DNA of 64,000 nucleotides from Annulohypoxylon bovei var. microspora (lineage: Eukaryota > Ascomycota > Sordariomycetes > Xylariales > Hypoxylaceae): assembly GCA_022836615.1 (NCBI GenBank), contig MU405218.1, positions 124,001 through 188,000 of the forward strand. Direction: 5' to 3'. Within the stretch, counting starts at the first letter, position 1; each line of letters starts with the position of its first letter. The position numbers and the translations under genes were made by a program. The notes beneath the pieces are model-generated. The model was given only the letters and a program-made list of their open reading frames with translations. It made no database searches and was not told where the DNA came from. Below, one piece after another: positions 21,882 to 34,718 of this stretch.

Positions 21882-22820
21882 ATGACGGAGTTTCTAGGCC
21901 AATCTCGCCCTCTACCCGATGGGGTCTATGTCCCTACCGTGGCTTTCTTCAAGGGGAATGACGACATTGACCTAGAAGCAACACAACGTCACGCCATTCA
22001 TCTTGCTGAAGCTGGTGTTGCCGGTCTTGTTGTACATGGCTCGAACGGAGAGGCCGTTCATTTGAGCCGGGATGAGCGCAGCCTCGTTATCAAGACTACG
22101 CGAGCCGCTCTAGACCAGTCGGACCACCACCTTATGCCTCTCATCGCTGGATGTGGAGCACAATCTACCCGCGAGACGATTCAGCTATGCCAAGATGCGG
22201 CCAGCGCTGGTGCTAACTATGTCATTGTGCTTCCTCCCGCGTACTACGGCGGTCTCCTCAACACATCAAAGATCGTTCAGCATTTCTACGATGTTGCCGA
22301 TTCTAGCCCCATTCCGGTCATGATCTACAACTACCCTGGGGCTTGCTCCGGTCTAGACCTTTCCTCCGACGCAATCCTTCAGATTGCGAAGCACTCCAAC
22401 GTTGCCGGTGTCAAACTCACCTGTGGAAACACAGGGAAGCTGGCTCGCATCGTCGATGAGGCTAAACCTGGTTTCTTCGTCGCTGGGGGCAGCGCCGACT
22501 TCATTCTGCAAGGCCTTGTCGTAGGTGGAAACGGCACCATCGCAGGCACTGCCAACCTAGTGCCTCGAGCATGCGTTCGTATCTGCGAACTGTTCCACGC
22601 TGGTGAGCTGAAGGAGGCTAGAAGGCTGCAGGCAATCGTTGCCAAGGCGGATTGGATCGCCATCCAGACGGGCTTTGCCGGTGTGAAGGCTGCCCTGCAG
22701 CACTTCGGGGGCTATGGTGGGGAACCGAGGAAGCCATGTGGACTGCCAAGCAGCGAGCAGATGGATATGATTACAAATGGATTCGCCGAAGTGATAGCTT
22801 TAGAACAGAGCATGGTCTAG
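21882..22820 (+). CDS. Dihydrodipicolinate synthase-family aldolase/lyase (312 aa)
   Basis: Single-exon TIM-barrel enzyme of the DapA/N-acetylneuraminate lyase family. The substrate-binding motif GSNGEA is at residues 53-58. The catalytic tyrosine lies in YNYPG (Y149) and the Schiff-base lysine in VAGVKLT (K178). The glycine-rich GGSADF and NGTIAG motifs follow. Length matches the family. Fungi make lysine by the aminoadipate route, so this is unlikely to be a true DHDPS. Likelier roles are 4-hydroxy-2-oxoglutarate aldolase or the 2-keto-3-deoxy-galactonate aldolase of pectin-sugar catabolism, which the sequence cannot separate. There is no signal peptide, so it should be cytosolic. Confidence 0.88.
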   Translation: MTEFLGQSRPLPDGVYVPTVAFFKGNDDIDLEATQRHAIHLAEAGVAGLVVHGSNGEAVHLSRDERSLVIKTTRAALDQSDHHLMPLIAGCGAQSTRETIQLCQDAASAGANYVIVLPPAYYGGLLNTSKIVQHFYDVADSSPIPVMIYNYPGACSGLDLSSDAILQIAKHSNVAGVKLTCGNTGKLARIVDEAKPGFFVAGGSADFILQGLVVGGNGTIAGTANLVPRACVRICELFHAGELKEARRLQAIVAKADWIAIQTGFAGVKAALQHFGGYGGEPRKPCGLPSSEQMDMITNGFAEVIALEQSMV

Positions 22821-25800
22821 GAGGAAATCTGGGGATAAGATCCTGGTAGGGATCATGGGGCTCAATGGGAAACAATGGGACCTCATCATTGAGCGGACCA
22901 CGCACTTGGCGTTACGAGATTAAACGGCGTTAACAGGATGGAATAATGAAAAAATATGGAAACAGAAAGACTTACTGGCTGCCTGGACTATTGGTGCAGG
23001 ATGCTTTTGCTGGATGGCTCTAAAATGGATGTCACTATTGCTATCAGCTAATGTCAATGGCTAGACTGTAGGTAGACCTCCAGTATGAACATGATGCTCG
23101 AGGATTTCCAAGCTCACATGTCGCTCGTACTCTATACAACTTCACATGATACTGCGAGAAACGTTACGAGCTGCAGGTGCCGGCAGCTACAGTAGGTAGG
23201 TGGCTCAGTCCGAACTCGAACAGACATACATACCTACATACAATATCCTACGGGCATACTTCCAAGTTCTCTATGCTTTGCACGACTAGAGCATCGCGAA
23301 GCCCGGACAACGGCTACTATGGCGGTTAGAACGTCGGCTATCGCTACCCCCCCTACTCCCGAGTGGCAGCAACGCCACTAAATCTTCTATGCCACAGCAG
23401 CACGCATGATCCATGCTGCCACCATTACCCCAACCCAGCTTCACATCATGACGGCACATCGCATGCCGCGTACTACGTAGCCGATCTTCGCAACCTCCAT
23501 CCATTGGAAACACGTCCATCACCCGAGACACTCGCATGAAGGACAGGAACACAAGACCCTTCTGCATCATGTACTCGAGTCAATCCACGGTCGATCGCCA
23601 GTCAGTCTGTCATAAAATGTCGGTCGTTGCAGATCAACCCGAAGTTCTTCTACCCAACCCTGTACCCCGCAGTCTCGGACCTGCAGGCTATGCCGCGCTA
23701 GTTCTGTAAATCGGGCATGGCCTGGCAACCTTGGTCCTTGGGGGGCGGCGTTGGGGGTTGATACATACGAAAGGACATCCATGGACCATGGATGCAAAGA
23801 ATAACGCACGATGCGATCCCTCTCTCTCGTCAGCGTCTGTCGCGCTATAACCCCCTTACCTACCTAGCCAACCTACCAAACCCGTAACGTATATTTACCC
23901 GAGCTGGAGAATGTCATGCAGCGAGCGGTAGCATTCTGTTACTGTACCTCGGGTATGTATGTAATGTCAAAGTACCACATACCTATTTTCACCAACAACG
24001 GCACCACCGAATCCAAAAAACACTGCCCACCAGCCCACTACGAGCGAGACCGCCGCCACCACCATACATGCGGATGGGAGGATCTTTCGGCAGCTATTCT
24101 CCGCGACCTGGTTTTCCGGACCCTCTAAAGGGACCCTCCAGTCGCCAATTTTTGCTGACCCAACTTCGCGTCGAATCGGTCTGGCCTCTAATCTTACGAG
24201 CCTGGCATGACTGCAACGTAGTTTAGTAACAGGACGTAGTAGGACTACCTCCTAGGCGTCCGAAATCGAACCAAGCTGCGTGCGCATATTGCGATTGCGG
24301 AGAAACTATAGCGAAAAAAAAGAGAGTGGCAAGACATTTGTAGGTAAGGGAATCCAACGTCGGGCATATTTCCCCTCTTCTGTCCAGCTATGGCTAGTGG
24401 GTTTCAGGCTCGCTGTTCGAAAGGCCTCCAAAGGCCTCCAAAGGTCTTCGGAGGGGGCATAAGTGACCGTGATATGATGACACGGATTATGTGATGCTGA
24501 GGGAATAGGTATATCATACGGCACAGCTCTCGGGTTGGTCGCGTGCCGCTTATTGGACAGGAGGGCCGACGAGTCCGGATTGGGCAACTCGAGGAGCTTA
24601 GGGCTTACGCCGGTGAGTGTCGAGCAAACAAAGACCTCACATCATCGGATCCTCTTACGTTCTTCTTTCAACACGGCAGCGAGGTTTCTGGTTTCTCCAG
24701 ACTACCACGGTCAGATAATCATGCAGAGAAAAGCGATCTACCCCCCGAACCCGAATAAACGGACAGGATGTAATGACCCCCACGACCAATCAGGACGTAG
24801 AATTCATCGGAGGTTTGCTACCCTCTTTCCCCACGTTTCCCTTAAACGGACTGGGGCCGCTGTGCGGTAGATTATCTAATTATAAATGACAAATAGACCC
24901 TCCTACCTCCTCCGACCGTGGTCTATTCCGATCGCCAAACATCCCCCTCTTCCATGCTTTCCCACCTGCTCAAAACGCTCACATGAGAACACGAGTGAAT
25001 GTCTGATACATAGTAACCGAACACGTCGCGTTGCCTTGGATCGCACGCTGCACGTTGGGGGCGTCGTTGATGCAACGCAAAGCATGCCGGCACCCGGTAA
25101 ACGACCTGTTGAGCGACCTAGGTGTGCATAGGAACAGCGTGGGGTTTGGGTTTACCTCGGCCACGCTGCGTGGCAAAGCAACCAGGAAATCAAACATGCA
25201 GTCAGCACTGAAAAGGGGGTCTGAGGCCTACAACCCACGAGGCGACTGCGGTTAGGTAATAGTTCGTTCAACCAACGTGTTCCGTTTCGGTTTCATTTGA
25301 GTGAAACCGCGAGACATATGGATGCGTTTCCCTCGCTAATGAACCGAACGAAGGACAATGCGGCGCCACTCCGTCCGACTCCTACGAGAGCTCTTCGGAG
25401 AAGCAGTGCGCGCAGCCATGTATTACCCAACCCATTTCTCTCTTATCTTTCGCTTAGATGGAACAGTTGTAAATTCTTTTGCTTTTCCGTCGATAGGGGC
25501 TTTCCGGAGGCCGCGCAATCTTTCAGCTCCTGAGACCTTTTGTCGAGATGCTGATCTGTCCGCTTACATAATATCTACGGAACTTTCTGCATTTGAGGTG
25601 TTAAAAGTGTCGGAAGTTCTTATCACGATCCGCGTCATCGATCCAGCGACCAGTCACAAAGCCATGCATTCGGCTATAGCGGCATGGATCCCGTATCTCG
25701 TACCATGCCACCGGCGCCGACGAGGATTGGCAGGGCGCGTGCCGGGATTGACAACCCCTGATACCGGAATGGGCATCCGCGGCGGTCGAGGCCTGGGCTT

Positions 25801-27844
25801 AGGGCGAGCGCAGCGGATGCTCCCGTCGCGTGTTTCGCGAAGCACGCATACGTAAGGCTCTCATGCCGCAGGCCGCGAGCTGCAGGACCGACGACGACAG
25901 CCATTAGATATCCCAGCTGCCCAGCTTAAGCTATTCCCGCACCCGCAAATCACGAAACAGCGGTCACGACTCTCCCTCGTCAAAGGCCAAGATAATAATA
26001 GAGAGAAGAAAAGGCGCGTTCGCAAGTCCCTGCAGTACCTGAATACGTCCCTGGACCGGGGTTCCATGTGGCTTTCTTTTTCCTGGGCTTCCTAGCCCGC
26101 GCGGGATTCGTCTCCCGCGCGCAGAGATTTGCTCGGGCGACGCAAAAAACCCCCACGCCCTTGTGTCGCCCTGTCAGACTATGTAAGGTCAGACCGGATC
26201 TGCAGAGATAACATCATACATAATTCCAGCGCGGCTTATCGACCTCGCACGAAACGCCACACTTCGCCTACCGGAGCGAATTCCACGCGAAACCATTGGG
26301 TAGCAAAGACTGTATGCCCTGCTACCTTGTCTCAGGTATGTACCAGGTAGCATGGTGTTATATATTGAGGTAATTGAGCCGTCTACCTAGCGACCTCTAG
26401 ATTGGCTATCGGAACCTGAGGCTCTGCAGAAAGATTACCTACCTACCGACCTACCGACCTACCTACTTAGGTAACCACTTCCATACCTATCATTACCTAT
26501 CTTCACAGCGCTGGGCTTGACCGCCACGAAGGATGATACAAGAAGCAAACAGGCAAGAACTCGCGCCTGAGATCATGCAGCCACGTTTACCGGGCATAGA
26601 TCTCAATAGCGCTTCGAACGCCCGACAGAGCACTATTAATTCCGTGGCAGGAACTATAGCTTTATCTATATAGAGGGATCGCCCACGATATATGCTGATC
26701 TGGCCCGGCCGTATGCATGCAAGATCGAAACTGGGTGCGTTTCTGCGCATTCTCAAGCCATCAGGCGAATCTGGCCAATGAGAATTGTTGAATGCTTGGT
26801 TTAATGGGGGATCCTAAAAGCCTCTGAACAACCGGCGACCGGCAAGATATCGTAGGTAGAAATCGTCCCGTGCCGATGAAAACTCTCCCTTGTTATCAAT
26901 ATGCAGTTGTTCAATGTCGCGGAGATATCCGCTAATCATTTTTGACATATCATTATGACCTTATCTTTACTTGAAGATTTACGTACGGGCCGCTTGTGAT
27001 TTATCATAAAAAGAACCTTGAGGGGCACACACATTTGTGTAATAATTGACACATGCCATGGAAATAAGAGCTCTTTGTATCATTGTTCGAAGACTACGTT
27101 GTTCTCGAGGTGGCTAACATGTAAGCAGCCCTTTATTTTGACAACACAGATAGATGGATATGCAAGTTATGCTCTTGACTGGGCGGCAACTGGAATTAAT
27201 ACTTCCATCCGACCTTTAAATCGCCAAGATTAATAGCAACATTCTAATTGTAATAGGCGGAAATATAGGAGGCTACCCAAACTTGCCGGAAAAGTTATCC
27301 CCAGCTAACTGATAGCTTAGGCATGAATATTTTAATGAAAGTGCTAGAATAAATATGTAATGAGATGTATCAAACTCGCCTATCCTATTTAATATACTCC
27401 TAAAAACCAACACGGCTTATTTGTAGTAATGTGACTACTTGTATTCAACAAATAATTTTGTTCTACTACCTAGGTAGATAGTGAAGCAAGACTTCAATGG
27501 TTTGGTATCCACATAATAAGGTTCAGGGGTAAATTCGCCCCCTATTCCCACTCTAAGAGGACTACACATTCACAACGCACCCATTTTTCTTATATTTCAT
27601 GAAATTACAAACCTTTGAAGTCGATACAACGATTTTTTATTTATTTTCTACGAAACGCTCCCGAAATGGAGCTTTCGCATAGGTCGGGCAGGTAAGCGTG
27701 CGATGTCCAATCTACAGTTACAGCCCGCATTAACTATGGCCTCCACTTGCCGTCAAATCCGAATAGCTGTGCATTTATTTATTACTGGTATCAACTAACT
27801 AAAATAAACAACTGAACATCAACGCTAACACAATAAGAGATCCT
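22821..27844. other. 5-kb spacer without supported genes
   Basis: Open frames of up to about 165 codons (for example 25358-25855) occur but overlap on both strands and have Arg-rich low-complexity translations without family resemblance. 24500-26150 is noticeably more GC-rich than its surroundings. ACCTACC-type runs occur at 23187, 23860 and 26440-26475. Confidence 0.5.
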
Positions 27845-29141
27845 TCACAGGCATTGGGAGTAATAATCGTTCTGGAACTTGCAGGTCGTTCCAGCAGCAC
27901 AGGCGCCGCATCCGTTGAACGTCTTGCCGGCGCATTGCCCGTACTTGGCCGCAGTGCAAGCCCCCGGTGCTCCAGGGGCAGGATTATTGCCTACGGGTTG
28001 AGGGAAAACGTCAGTATAATTTCAATCGGACGCTACTTCGGCAGACGATATAAAGCGGGATAGATTCCATACCTGAAGGTCCAGAGATCAACACCGGGGT
28101 GCCAGTCTTCGAGGTCAGGTCGATGCTGCAGGTCGCCGCACACGCACCTCCGGCGCCCGGGTTCGTAAACGGGTTTCCGGGAGTCGCGTCGGTGCTATTA
28201 TAAACGATATCGATCCACTGGATCTGCATCTCGGCCGACGCCCCGACGCTCATGTTGGCCCCGCACCAGCTGCCGCCGTCGCCCCAGCTGTTGAACATGA
28301 TGCGGCTCGCGTCCCGGGGCGCCTGGAACTGGATCGAGGACATCGGCTGGCCGTCGACAAACCAGCTGGTGGAGCCCGGGGTCCAGTCCATTCGGTGGTA
28401 CTGCCACTCGGACCACCCTCCGCGTTTCGGCATCGAGACGTTGCGGGTCGCTTGGGGGATGTCGCCGGCTTCGTTCCACGACGGCTGGTTCGTGTACTGG
28501 ATCGAGTCCGTCGGGTCGACGGTCCGGATCTCTAGATCCGCCTCCTGTACCTGGGCCAGCTTCGGCGCCTCGCGGAACGTGAACATGGCCGTGACGGCTC
28601 CCGGGGCGCCCCGCGTCCGCGCGTACATGCGGATCGAGATGTACCGGTATCCGAGGGAGATGGACTCGATCTCGGAGGCGGACTGGAACTTGTCGTGGCG
28701 CATCGTCCGCATCACCATGTACGTCTTAGACGCCGCACCCCGGTCTTGGTTCTTGTCGAAGTAGATGTTGTTTGCTGAGTTCACCATGAGCACCGTGGCA
28801 TCGCTGCCGGTGACGTCCGAGCTCCCGTTCATGAGAGCGCTGTTATTCCAGTTCTGGATGGACCATACGCTCGTCCACGCGGGATCATTGAAGTAGTTGT
28901 TCGTCACAGGGGCGTCGCTGGCACCCTGCGGATCGTTGATGGCCCCCGGTACACGAACATACTGGGACATATCCCTGAAATCGAAGAAGCGGTGGTGAGT
29001 GAAGTAGTGAGCAGCCGTGGTGTTGGTCCTGTAGCAATTGCATTTTGAATCTGTAACCAAGGGGTAGTTCTGTGCACAAACGGTGGATAGCACCGACGAT
29101 ATGACTACCAGAGTAGCTGTAAGTCCCCAACTTCTCGCCAT
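27845..29141 (-). CDS. Secreted GH16-family glycoside hydrolase with C-terminal CBM1
   Basis: Extracellular enzyme expected to cleave beta-glucan-type polysaccharides. Exons 29141-28073 and 27990-27845 join in frame (404 residues). A signal peptide covers residues 1-23, with likely cleavage after VCA. The GH16 catalytic signature ExDxE is EADLE at 200-204, giving E200 as nucleophile and E204 as acid/base. The Trp-rich WSEWQYHRMDWTPGSTSWFV segment is typical of the concanavalin-like fold. After a Gly/Pro/Ala linker the second exon encodes a fungal cellulose-binding module at 368-404 (YGQCAGK, ending DYYSQCL), with six cysteines. The intron falls in the linker, as if the module were added as an exon. 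The exact substrate and subfamily are not readable. Confidence 0.9.
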
Positions 29142-29280
29142 ATTTGAGACGTGTAGCCAACAGGCCTTTTTTATTAGATGTGCGAGCTCTTACTTCTATC
29201 AGGACTTCCAATTTCCTAGTTCTACTTCAAGGAGGAAGTAGGTGAGCCAGGCTAGGGGCTGGTGAGATATGGATGCAGAG

Positions 29281-29287
29281 TATATAA
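29281..29287 (-). promoter_or_regulatory. TATA box candidate for the GH16 gene
   Basis: TTATATA on the minus strand, about 140 bases upstream of the ATG at 29141. Confidence 0.45.
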
Positions 29288-29288
29288 C

Positions 29289-31072
29289 GCAACACCTCAT
29301 AGAACTAAAATAGAACATGACAGGAGAGTGAAAAGAGAAAGAATCCATGTCAAAGGTCATCGTGCCGGTCTCAGCTATAACTTGCCACTCGGTCGAACAT
29401 TCGACATGAGGCCGACGAACATCATCACGGCTCAGGGGAATCTAGAACGGGTCGGGAAAAGAGGTTCATCCACATAACACCGCGCGGCTATAGGGCAATT
29501 CAGATGCACAGTAAATTTAGCGACAGAACAAGCTTTTCCCGCAGGGGATGATATGCGGGGAACAGCCAGATCCGGATCGTCGTCAGGGGAAGAGGCAGAA
29601 GCAGAGTGGACCGGATAAATTGTACCAAGCTAGGAGCCTTGCTCGCTAACGCGCTGATATTGATTATACGGACGGCATTTCTCCTTGTCTAAGAACAGGC
29701 ACCTTGCATAATTCGCAATATGGGGTCAGGATTGCCGAACATGAATCTCGTCGAAAATTTGTTCGTAGAGAGGTTAATATAGGGGCCCTCAATATAGACA
29801 TGACGAATCCTGCCCCTCGGCAGACCTGTGTTACACCGCGTAGACGAAGGCATCTCGAATATTACTACTTTGCGATGCTACCAGCACCACTATCGAAGGA
29901 GATCTATTATATATGAGTGCCAATAGCACCCCTTCGCCTCTAGAGATTATATGAAGTGGTGCGATGCTACTACTACATGACGTGCCGGTCATGTAACAGC
30001 CGATAGTAGGTTCGTAGATTTCATGTTCCCCGTGTCTAGCTACCGAGATTAATATCGAGGTTTCATTTGTTACGTAAAAGTTAACCACAGACACACAAGA
30101 CTGCAACCTCTCGGCCAGCTTTTTATATTTAATGGCCTATCATAGGCAAATTTCTGGATTTTGGAAACAGAAGGAAACTTAGAACACGGAAGGTAGAAAG
30201 CCTCAGAATTAGCTGGAATACATGTTACGTGTGTGCTGTTTATCCAACGATGCAAGCGTTATGCTGAATATAACTACGGTACGCGACTAAGTTGAAGGGT
30301 TTTGAATATAATGAAAATTGTCCGTGGTAGTTGAAGCAATTATTTCTCCTTAAAAACAGCGGCTCAATGCTCAACGACTATAAATAGAGATTAAACAGGT
30401 ACTTATAACAATTGTAAATTTGTATTTATTTCGTGCTAGAGTGTTCGAAACTTCATTGTAATAATCCACAAATGATCTTTTAGCTTTGTAAATATGGAGG
30501 AAAATGCCATTTATTTAAGGGGCTAGGTCCAGGGTTAGGGTTAAGGCGTGTATAATATAAACGCACGTACGCATACATGCAGAGTTCGGTCCGTCGGGAG
30601 AAGACTTATTGGCGGTCGTAGGTTGGTCTTAGGAGAACATGGAAAAAGAGCTGGAGTTATATGTATACCACAATCCTGAAAAGATACCTAGGTTCATAAT
30701 TCCTTGCGTAACAACAACATCGTTGTTTAGTACCATATCCATTAGGTCAAGGATGTGCGGGATAGATTATGTAATCAAGAATTTACATTGAAATTACATG
30801 GTTTGGGGGTCAATATATGCTCTTAGTGCATACCTAGGTACCCACCTACCTACCAAAGTGGCCCTGTCCAATTTCCTACACGTCTAGGTACCTACTCGTA
30901 CCATCCGCACCTACCCTGTTACTCTCTCTCGACCCGCCCTACCGCCCGCGTTCCTTACACTTAATCGCCATACTCTTTCCCAACTTTTAATTTCACTTTT
31001 ACTTTCATCATCACTCCCAACACCTTTTTTGCCACCTTTGTCGTTCTGCATCATACTTCATGCACTATTAAC
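29289..31072. other. Divergent spacer between GH16 and the GTPase gene
   Basis: No gene is supported. The right end (30830-31030) has ACCTAGGT-type motifs and a CT-rich stretch consistent with the promoter and leader of the downstream GTPase gene. An ACACACAAGA-type AT-rich stretch lies around 30300-30530. Confidence 0.45.
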
Positions 31073-31108
31073 TTGGATTCTTGGAAGCAATACTATAGTT
31101 CCGATACC

Positions 31109-34100
31109 ATGGACTGGACCCGAGCCTCCGGTGCTAAGACTTCGGCGTCTCGCGGCCATTCTATTCCCGGAACACAACGAGATCAAGACCTTGGCGATAC
31201 AGAGCATAGTCATCTTGAGAAACTAGTAGTTCACACCGACCATGAAACCCTCGAACGCGGTGTGACTATTGGTATTAAGCTGCTCGACCAATTGGAGACG
31301 GCAATAAGCATTGCGGAAACCCCCAAGGTCAAGAAATGGCTCAAGTCAATAGATGATTTGAAGAAACGTGCAAAACCCACTCCCACTGTAATAGGTGTTG
31401 TAGGCGATGCCGGCACCGGAAAAAGTTCCATCATTCACGCCGTCCTCGACGAAGACGGGTATTAAACATCCATTTATTATATCTGAACTTTTACTAACAA
31501 TTATTCAGACTACTCCCTACTGGCGCGAGTACTTCAACAGTAATCGAATTTGCCTACAATCATTCCAAGGATCCCACAGAAATGTACCAAGCCGAGGTGG
31601 AATTTCTTACTAAAAAAGAGTGGTTGGAGGAACTAGAGCACTTGCTTATTAGTCTATCGGATGAGGACAAGAATGAGGCCGGCTCTGCTTACGCAAAACT
31701 GAAGGCCGTGTATCCGAATATGACTAAGGAGATGATGATTGAGAGGAAACCAAGAAAACTTGCGGAAAAATCTTCTATTCAAGCAAGCCTCGGCCGGATC
31801 GTTTCTCTCAAGGAGGGTTCCTTGAAATCCTTTTCAAACAAACTACGTTTTTATGTTGATACGGAAGATCAAAGCATATGTGCCCCTCTTGTCAAAAGGA
31901 TACGGATCTACACCAAGGCAGAGGTTCTCTCCACGGGAGTTGTTCTGGCCGATATAGTAAGTCCCTTCTTCCCTAACTATGTCTCGAGCGTAACATTCAG
32001 GAAATTGTTGATCTGGGGGGAATAACAATTGCGTACTAACAAACTTAGCCCGTTATTCAAGATTCAAGTACTGCTCGAGAAGCCGCAGCAGATAATTGTA
32101 TGAAGTCGTGCGCTAGTGTATGGGTTGTGATGCCGATTTCACGTGCAATCGCCGCTGACAGAAAAGAACCACTCCTCGGTAAGGCCTTCAAGCGGCAATT
32201 GAAATACGACGGTATACAATCTGATATCACCTTCATTGCCTCCAAAACAGACGAATGGACGGAGGTTCCCCCTAGTCTCATAACTAATGAAGAGTCCCGC
32301 GAGTCAAGGAACGGAGTTCATGAACTAGAAAACTCCGAGAGATCCAAGTCGTTACTTGAAGAATTAAAGAGGCAGCGAGGAGCGTTGAATGAGCAGGCGG
32401 ATGAGATTGAAATTGATAAGGACATATGGGAAGGATTTCTTAGTCAATTATCGAACGGGAAAACAGTCTATGACGAATCTGGAAGCATCAAGAACAAAAT
32501 GCGTTCCAAAAGCTCCCTTAAAGGCCGCAAGATACGTGGCTCGGACAGATCGGACAAGGATAAAAAAGACGACGTATCTAAAAACGACTCGAGTAACTAG
32601 GAAAATTCGCAGTCAATCAAGAATCGTCGGCCACTCACCAAGGGGGACATCAAAGGAAAACTTGAATCTATCACGTCCCAAGGAAAGAAAATACGCCACG
32701 AGCTAAAATCAACCAATACGAAAATAGGCGAAATGGAAGAGAAAGCCGAAGTCCTGGGAATTGAAAGACTAAAAGATCGACTTCGAACAGCCCTTGAACA
32801 GCAGTTCAAACCCGAAATCAAAGAGTGAGTGTACTTTATAAATTCCATCTTATGGAAATCTTGATCACTCGTTATGTTTAGGTTAGCCTGTATGTGTATT
32901 CTTGAACTAACAGCATTTAGGCTCGGCCACAATATTCCGATCTTCTGTGTCAGCAGCCTGGTATACCAGGAATTCCGTGGAAGACGTAGAGGAAATGCTC
33001 TTCGAAGCCTCGAGTTCCCATCCAAAAAAGACACAGAAATTCCCCAGCTCCAAGACCACGCCAAGAAGACAACCGAAGCTGGACGTGTTGTTAGCTGCCA
33101 GGGCTTTCTCAACGATTTGACACAGCTTATCAACTCGATAAAACTGTGGATTCTTAACAATGGGAGTAAGAACAAGTTGACAGATGTTGAGGGACAACGC
33201 GAAGAATTGAATTTGAAAAGGCATTTGGCAGATCTCGAGAAGGTATGTAAATAACTTCATTGACCCTGACCTTCGTGTGTTCCATGAACAATTACTCTCC
33301 GAATAGGCATTAACCACTTAAGCAGGGATTGGAGGTGTGCATTCAAAATGCCGAGGAAGACCTAGATGGCGTCTTTGATAACCTTATCGGCCAAAAACTT
33401 GATCGGTATACTCGCAGAGCTTTAATCGATGCCCCTACAATCGTAAGTCGTTGGGGAGCGCACAGATTGAACGGGGGCTTAGCTTGGTCAACTTACAGAG
33501 CGACAATCCGAAGAAATGGCTTTTTTCGCGGTGCCACTGGTACTCATGATTTTAATCAAGATCTGTTCGAGCCAATATCGAGCGGTCTAACTCTTGAATG
33601 GACTAAGACGTTTCAAAAACGAGTGCCAACAACATTTCAACAATTTCGTTCAAGGATAGACGAGCAATTAGACCAGTTTAATGAAGCTGTCAACGCACAA
33701 ATTTGGGCACGACATACGGATATGCCCGAAATCACCACGTTGCGTCGCCAGACGTCTGCCTACAGGCGTGCACTCAAAGAGTTGACTGTGGCTTGCCATA
33801 AAGCAATTACTGAGTCTCAAAGAGACTCTCATCGACTGTTCATTACTACTATCCGCGACATCATGAAGCCCGTCTACCGGACTTGTGCGGTTGAAAAAGA
33901 CGAGGGCTGTTTCGACCGCATGAAAAACGCAATGGAGGCCCATATCACGTCTGTTCGCGGAACCATGTTCACTCAGGCTGCTGGAACAGTGAAGACACAT
34001 CTTCGGAATATGTGTCATACGACTATAAGTGACATGGACCAGAAAGTGAAAGCCGTGTTCAACACGATATCTGACGAATACATGAATACTCTCGGTAAGT

Positions 34101-34272
34101 AGTTTAGTCAACTACATAACTAGATACAGCTAACACATTTATAGTAGGTACAAATGCTAGGAGCTACAGAGAACTATTGCCCCAGGAAATCACCGTGCAA
34201 GAAAACATAAACAACGTCCTCTATCAGTATGACTCGAAGTTTGCACCTGCATTCGACAAATCCGAGCTTTAA
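31109..34272 (+). CDS. SLIP-GC-like large GTPase, possibly inactive or decaying (about 917 aa)
   Basis: Fungal homologue of nuclear GTPase SLIP-GC, a dynamin/GBP-like family. In-frame exons are 31109-31458, 31509-31956, 32049-32573, 32613-32824, 32921-33242, 33326-34094 and 34145-34272. The P-loop is GDAGTGKSS. Family blocks follow (LLPTGAST, SVWVVMPISRAI, FKRQLKYDG, then FIASKTDEW as G4). Later helical regions match the family (IPIFCVSS; EIPQLQDHAKK; GGLAWSTYRA). Two oddities stand out. The G3 motif, normally DLPG, reads DIPV across the intron at 31957-32048. An in-frame TAG at 32598 interrupts the protein unless a 39-base GT-AG intron (32574-32612, phase 0) is removed. Coding sequence clearly continues in the same frame after it. 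The start at 31109 (ACCATGG) is preferred to 31073. Confidence 0.78.
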
Positions 34273-34718
34273 CGGATTCAGTCCCAAGCCACGCCAAAAT
34301 TGATGATAAAACATGAGATTTCTGATCGAGTTGCCAAGGAAAATGAAGGGTCTCGTATGGCTCTCTCTTTACATGGTGTCGTCGTTGAATATCCATGGTA
34401 TTTCTAGGTATCTTCATCTGAAGAAAAAAACCAACATCAATCAGTGTTACGATAACGACGATACGGTGCTGACGGACACTCCTTAAGAATCCAGGAACTA
34501 GCTTAGACTGTACAAAATTGCCTGAAATAAATAGAATATTCAAAAGACGAATGAGAAAAGGTGACCTGTGTTGTAATATTAAGGGTAGAATACCTAGTTA
34601 CATGTACGGGCTTCTCCCTAAAGGTGAAAAGAAAATAGGACTTCCATGAACAAATATAAATCCTCAGAAATGATTAGGAATGAATTGGTAAATAAAAGGA
34701 AAGGTTTGTGTACCAGTT

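Noticed and set aside
21882..22820. True lysine-pathway dihydrodipicolinate synthase
   Set aside because: Fungi use the aminoadipate route; only the aldolase family, not that reaction, is supported.
25358..25855. 165-codon open frame in the 22.8-27.8 kb spacer
   Set aside because: Arg/Gly-rich, no motif, overlapped by antisense frames of similar length in a locally GC-rich stretch.
30532..30543. Telomere-like GGGTTAGGGTTA
   Set aside because: Only two units, so no evidence of a telomere or interstitial telomeric array.
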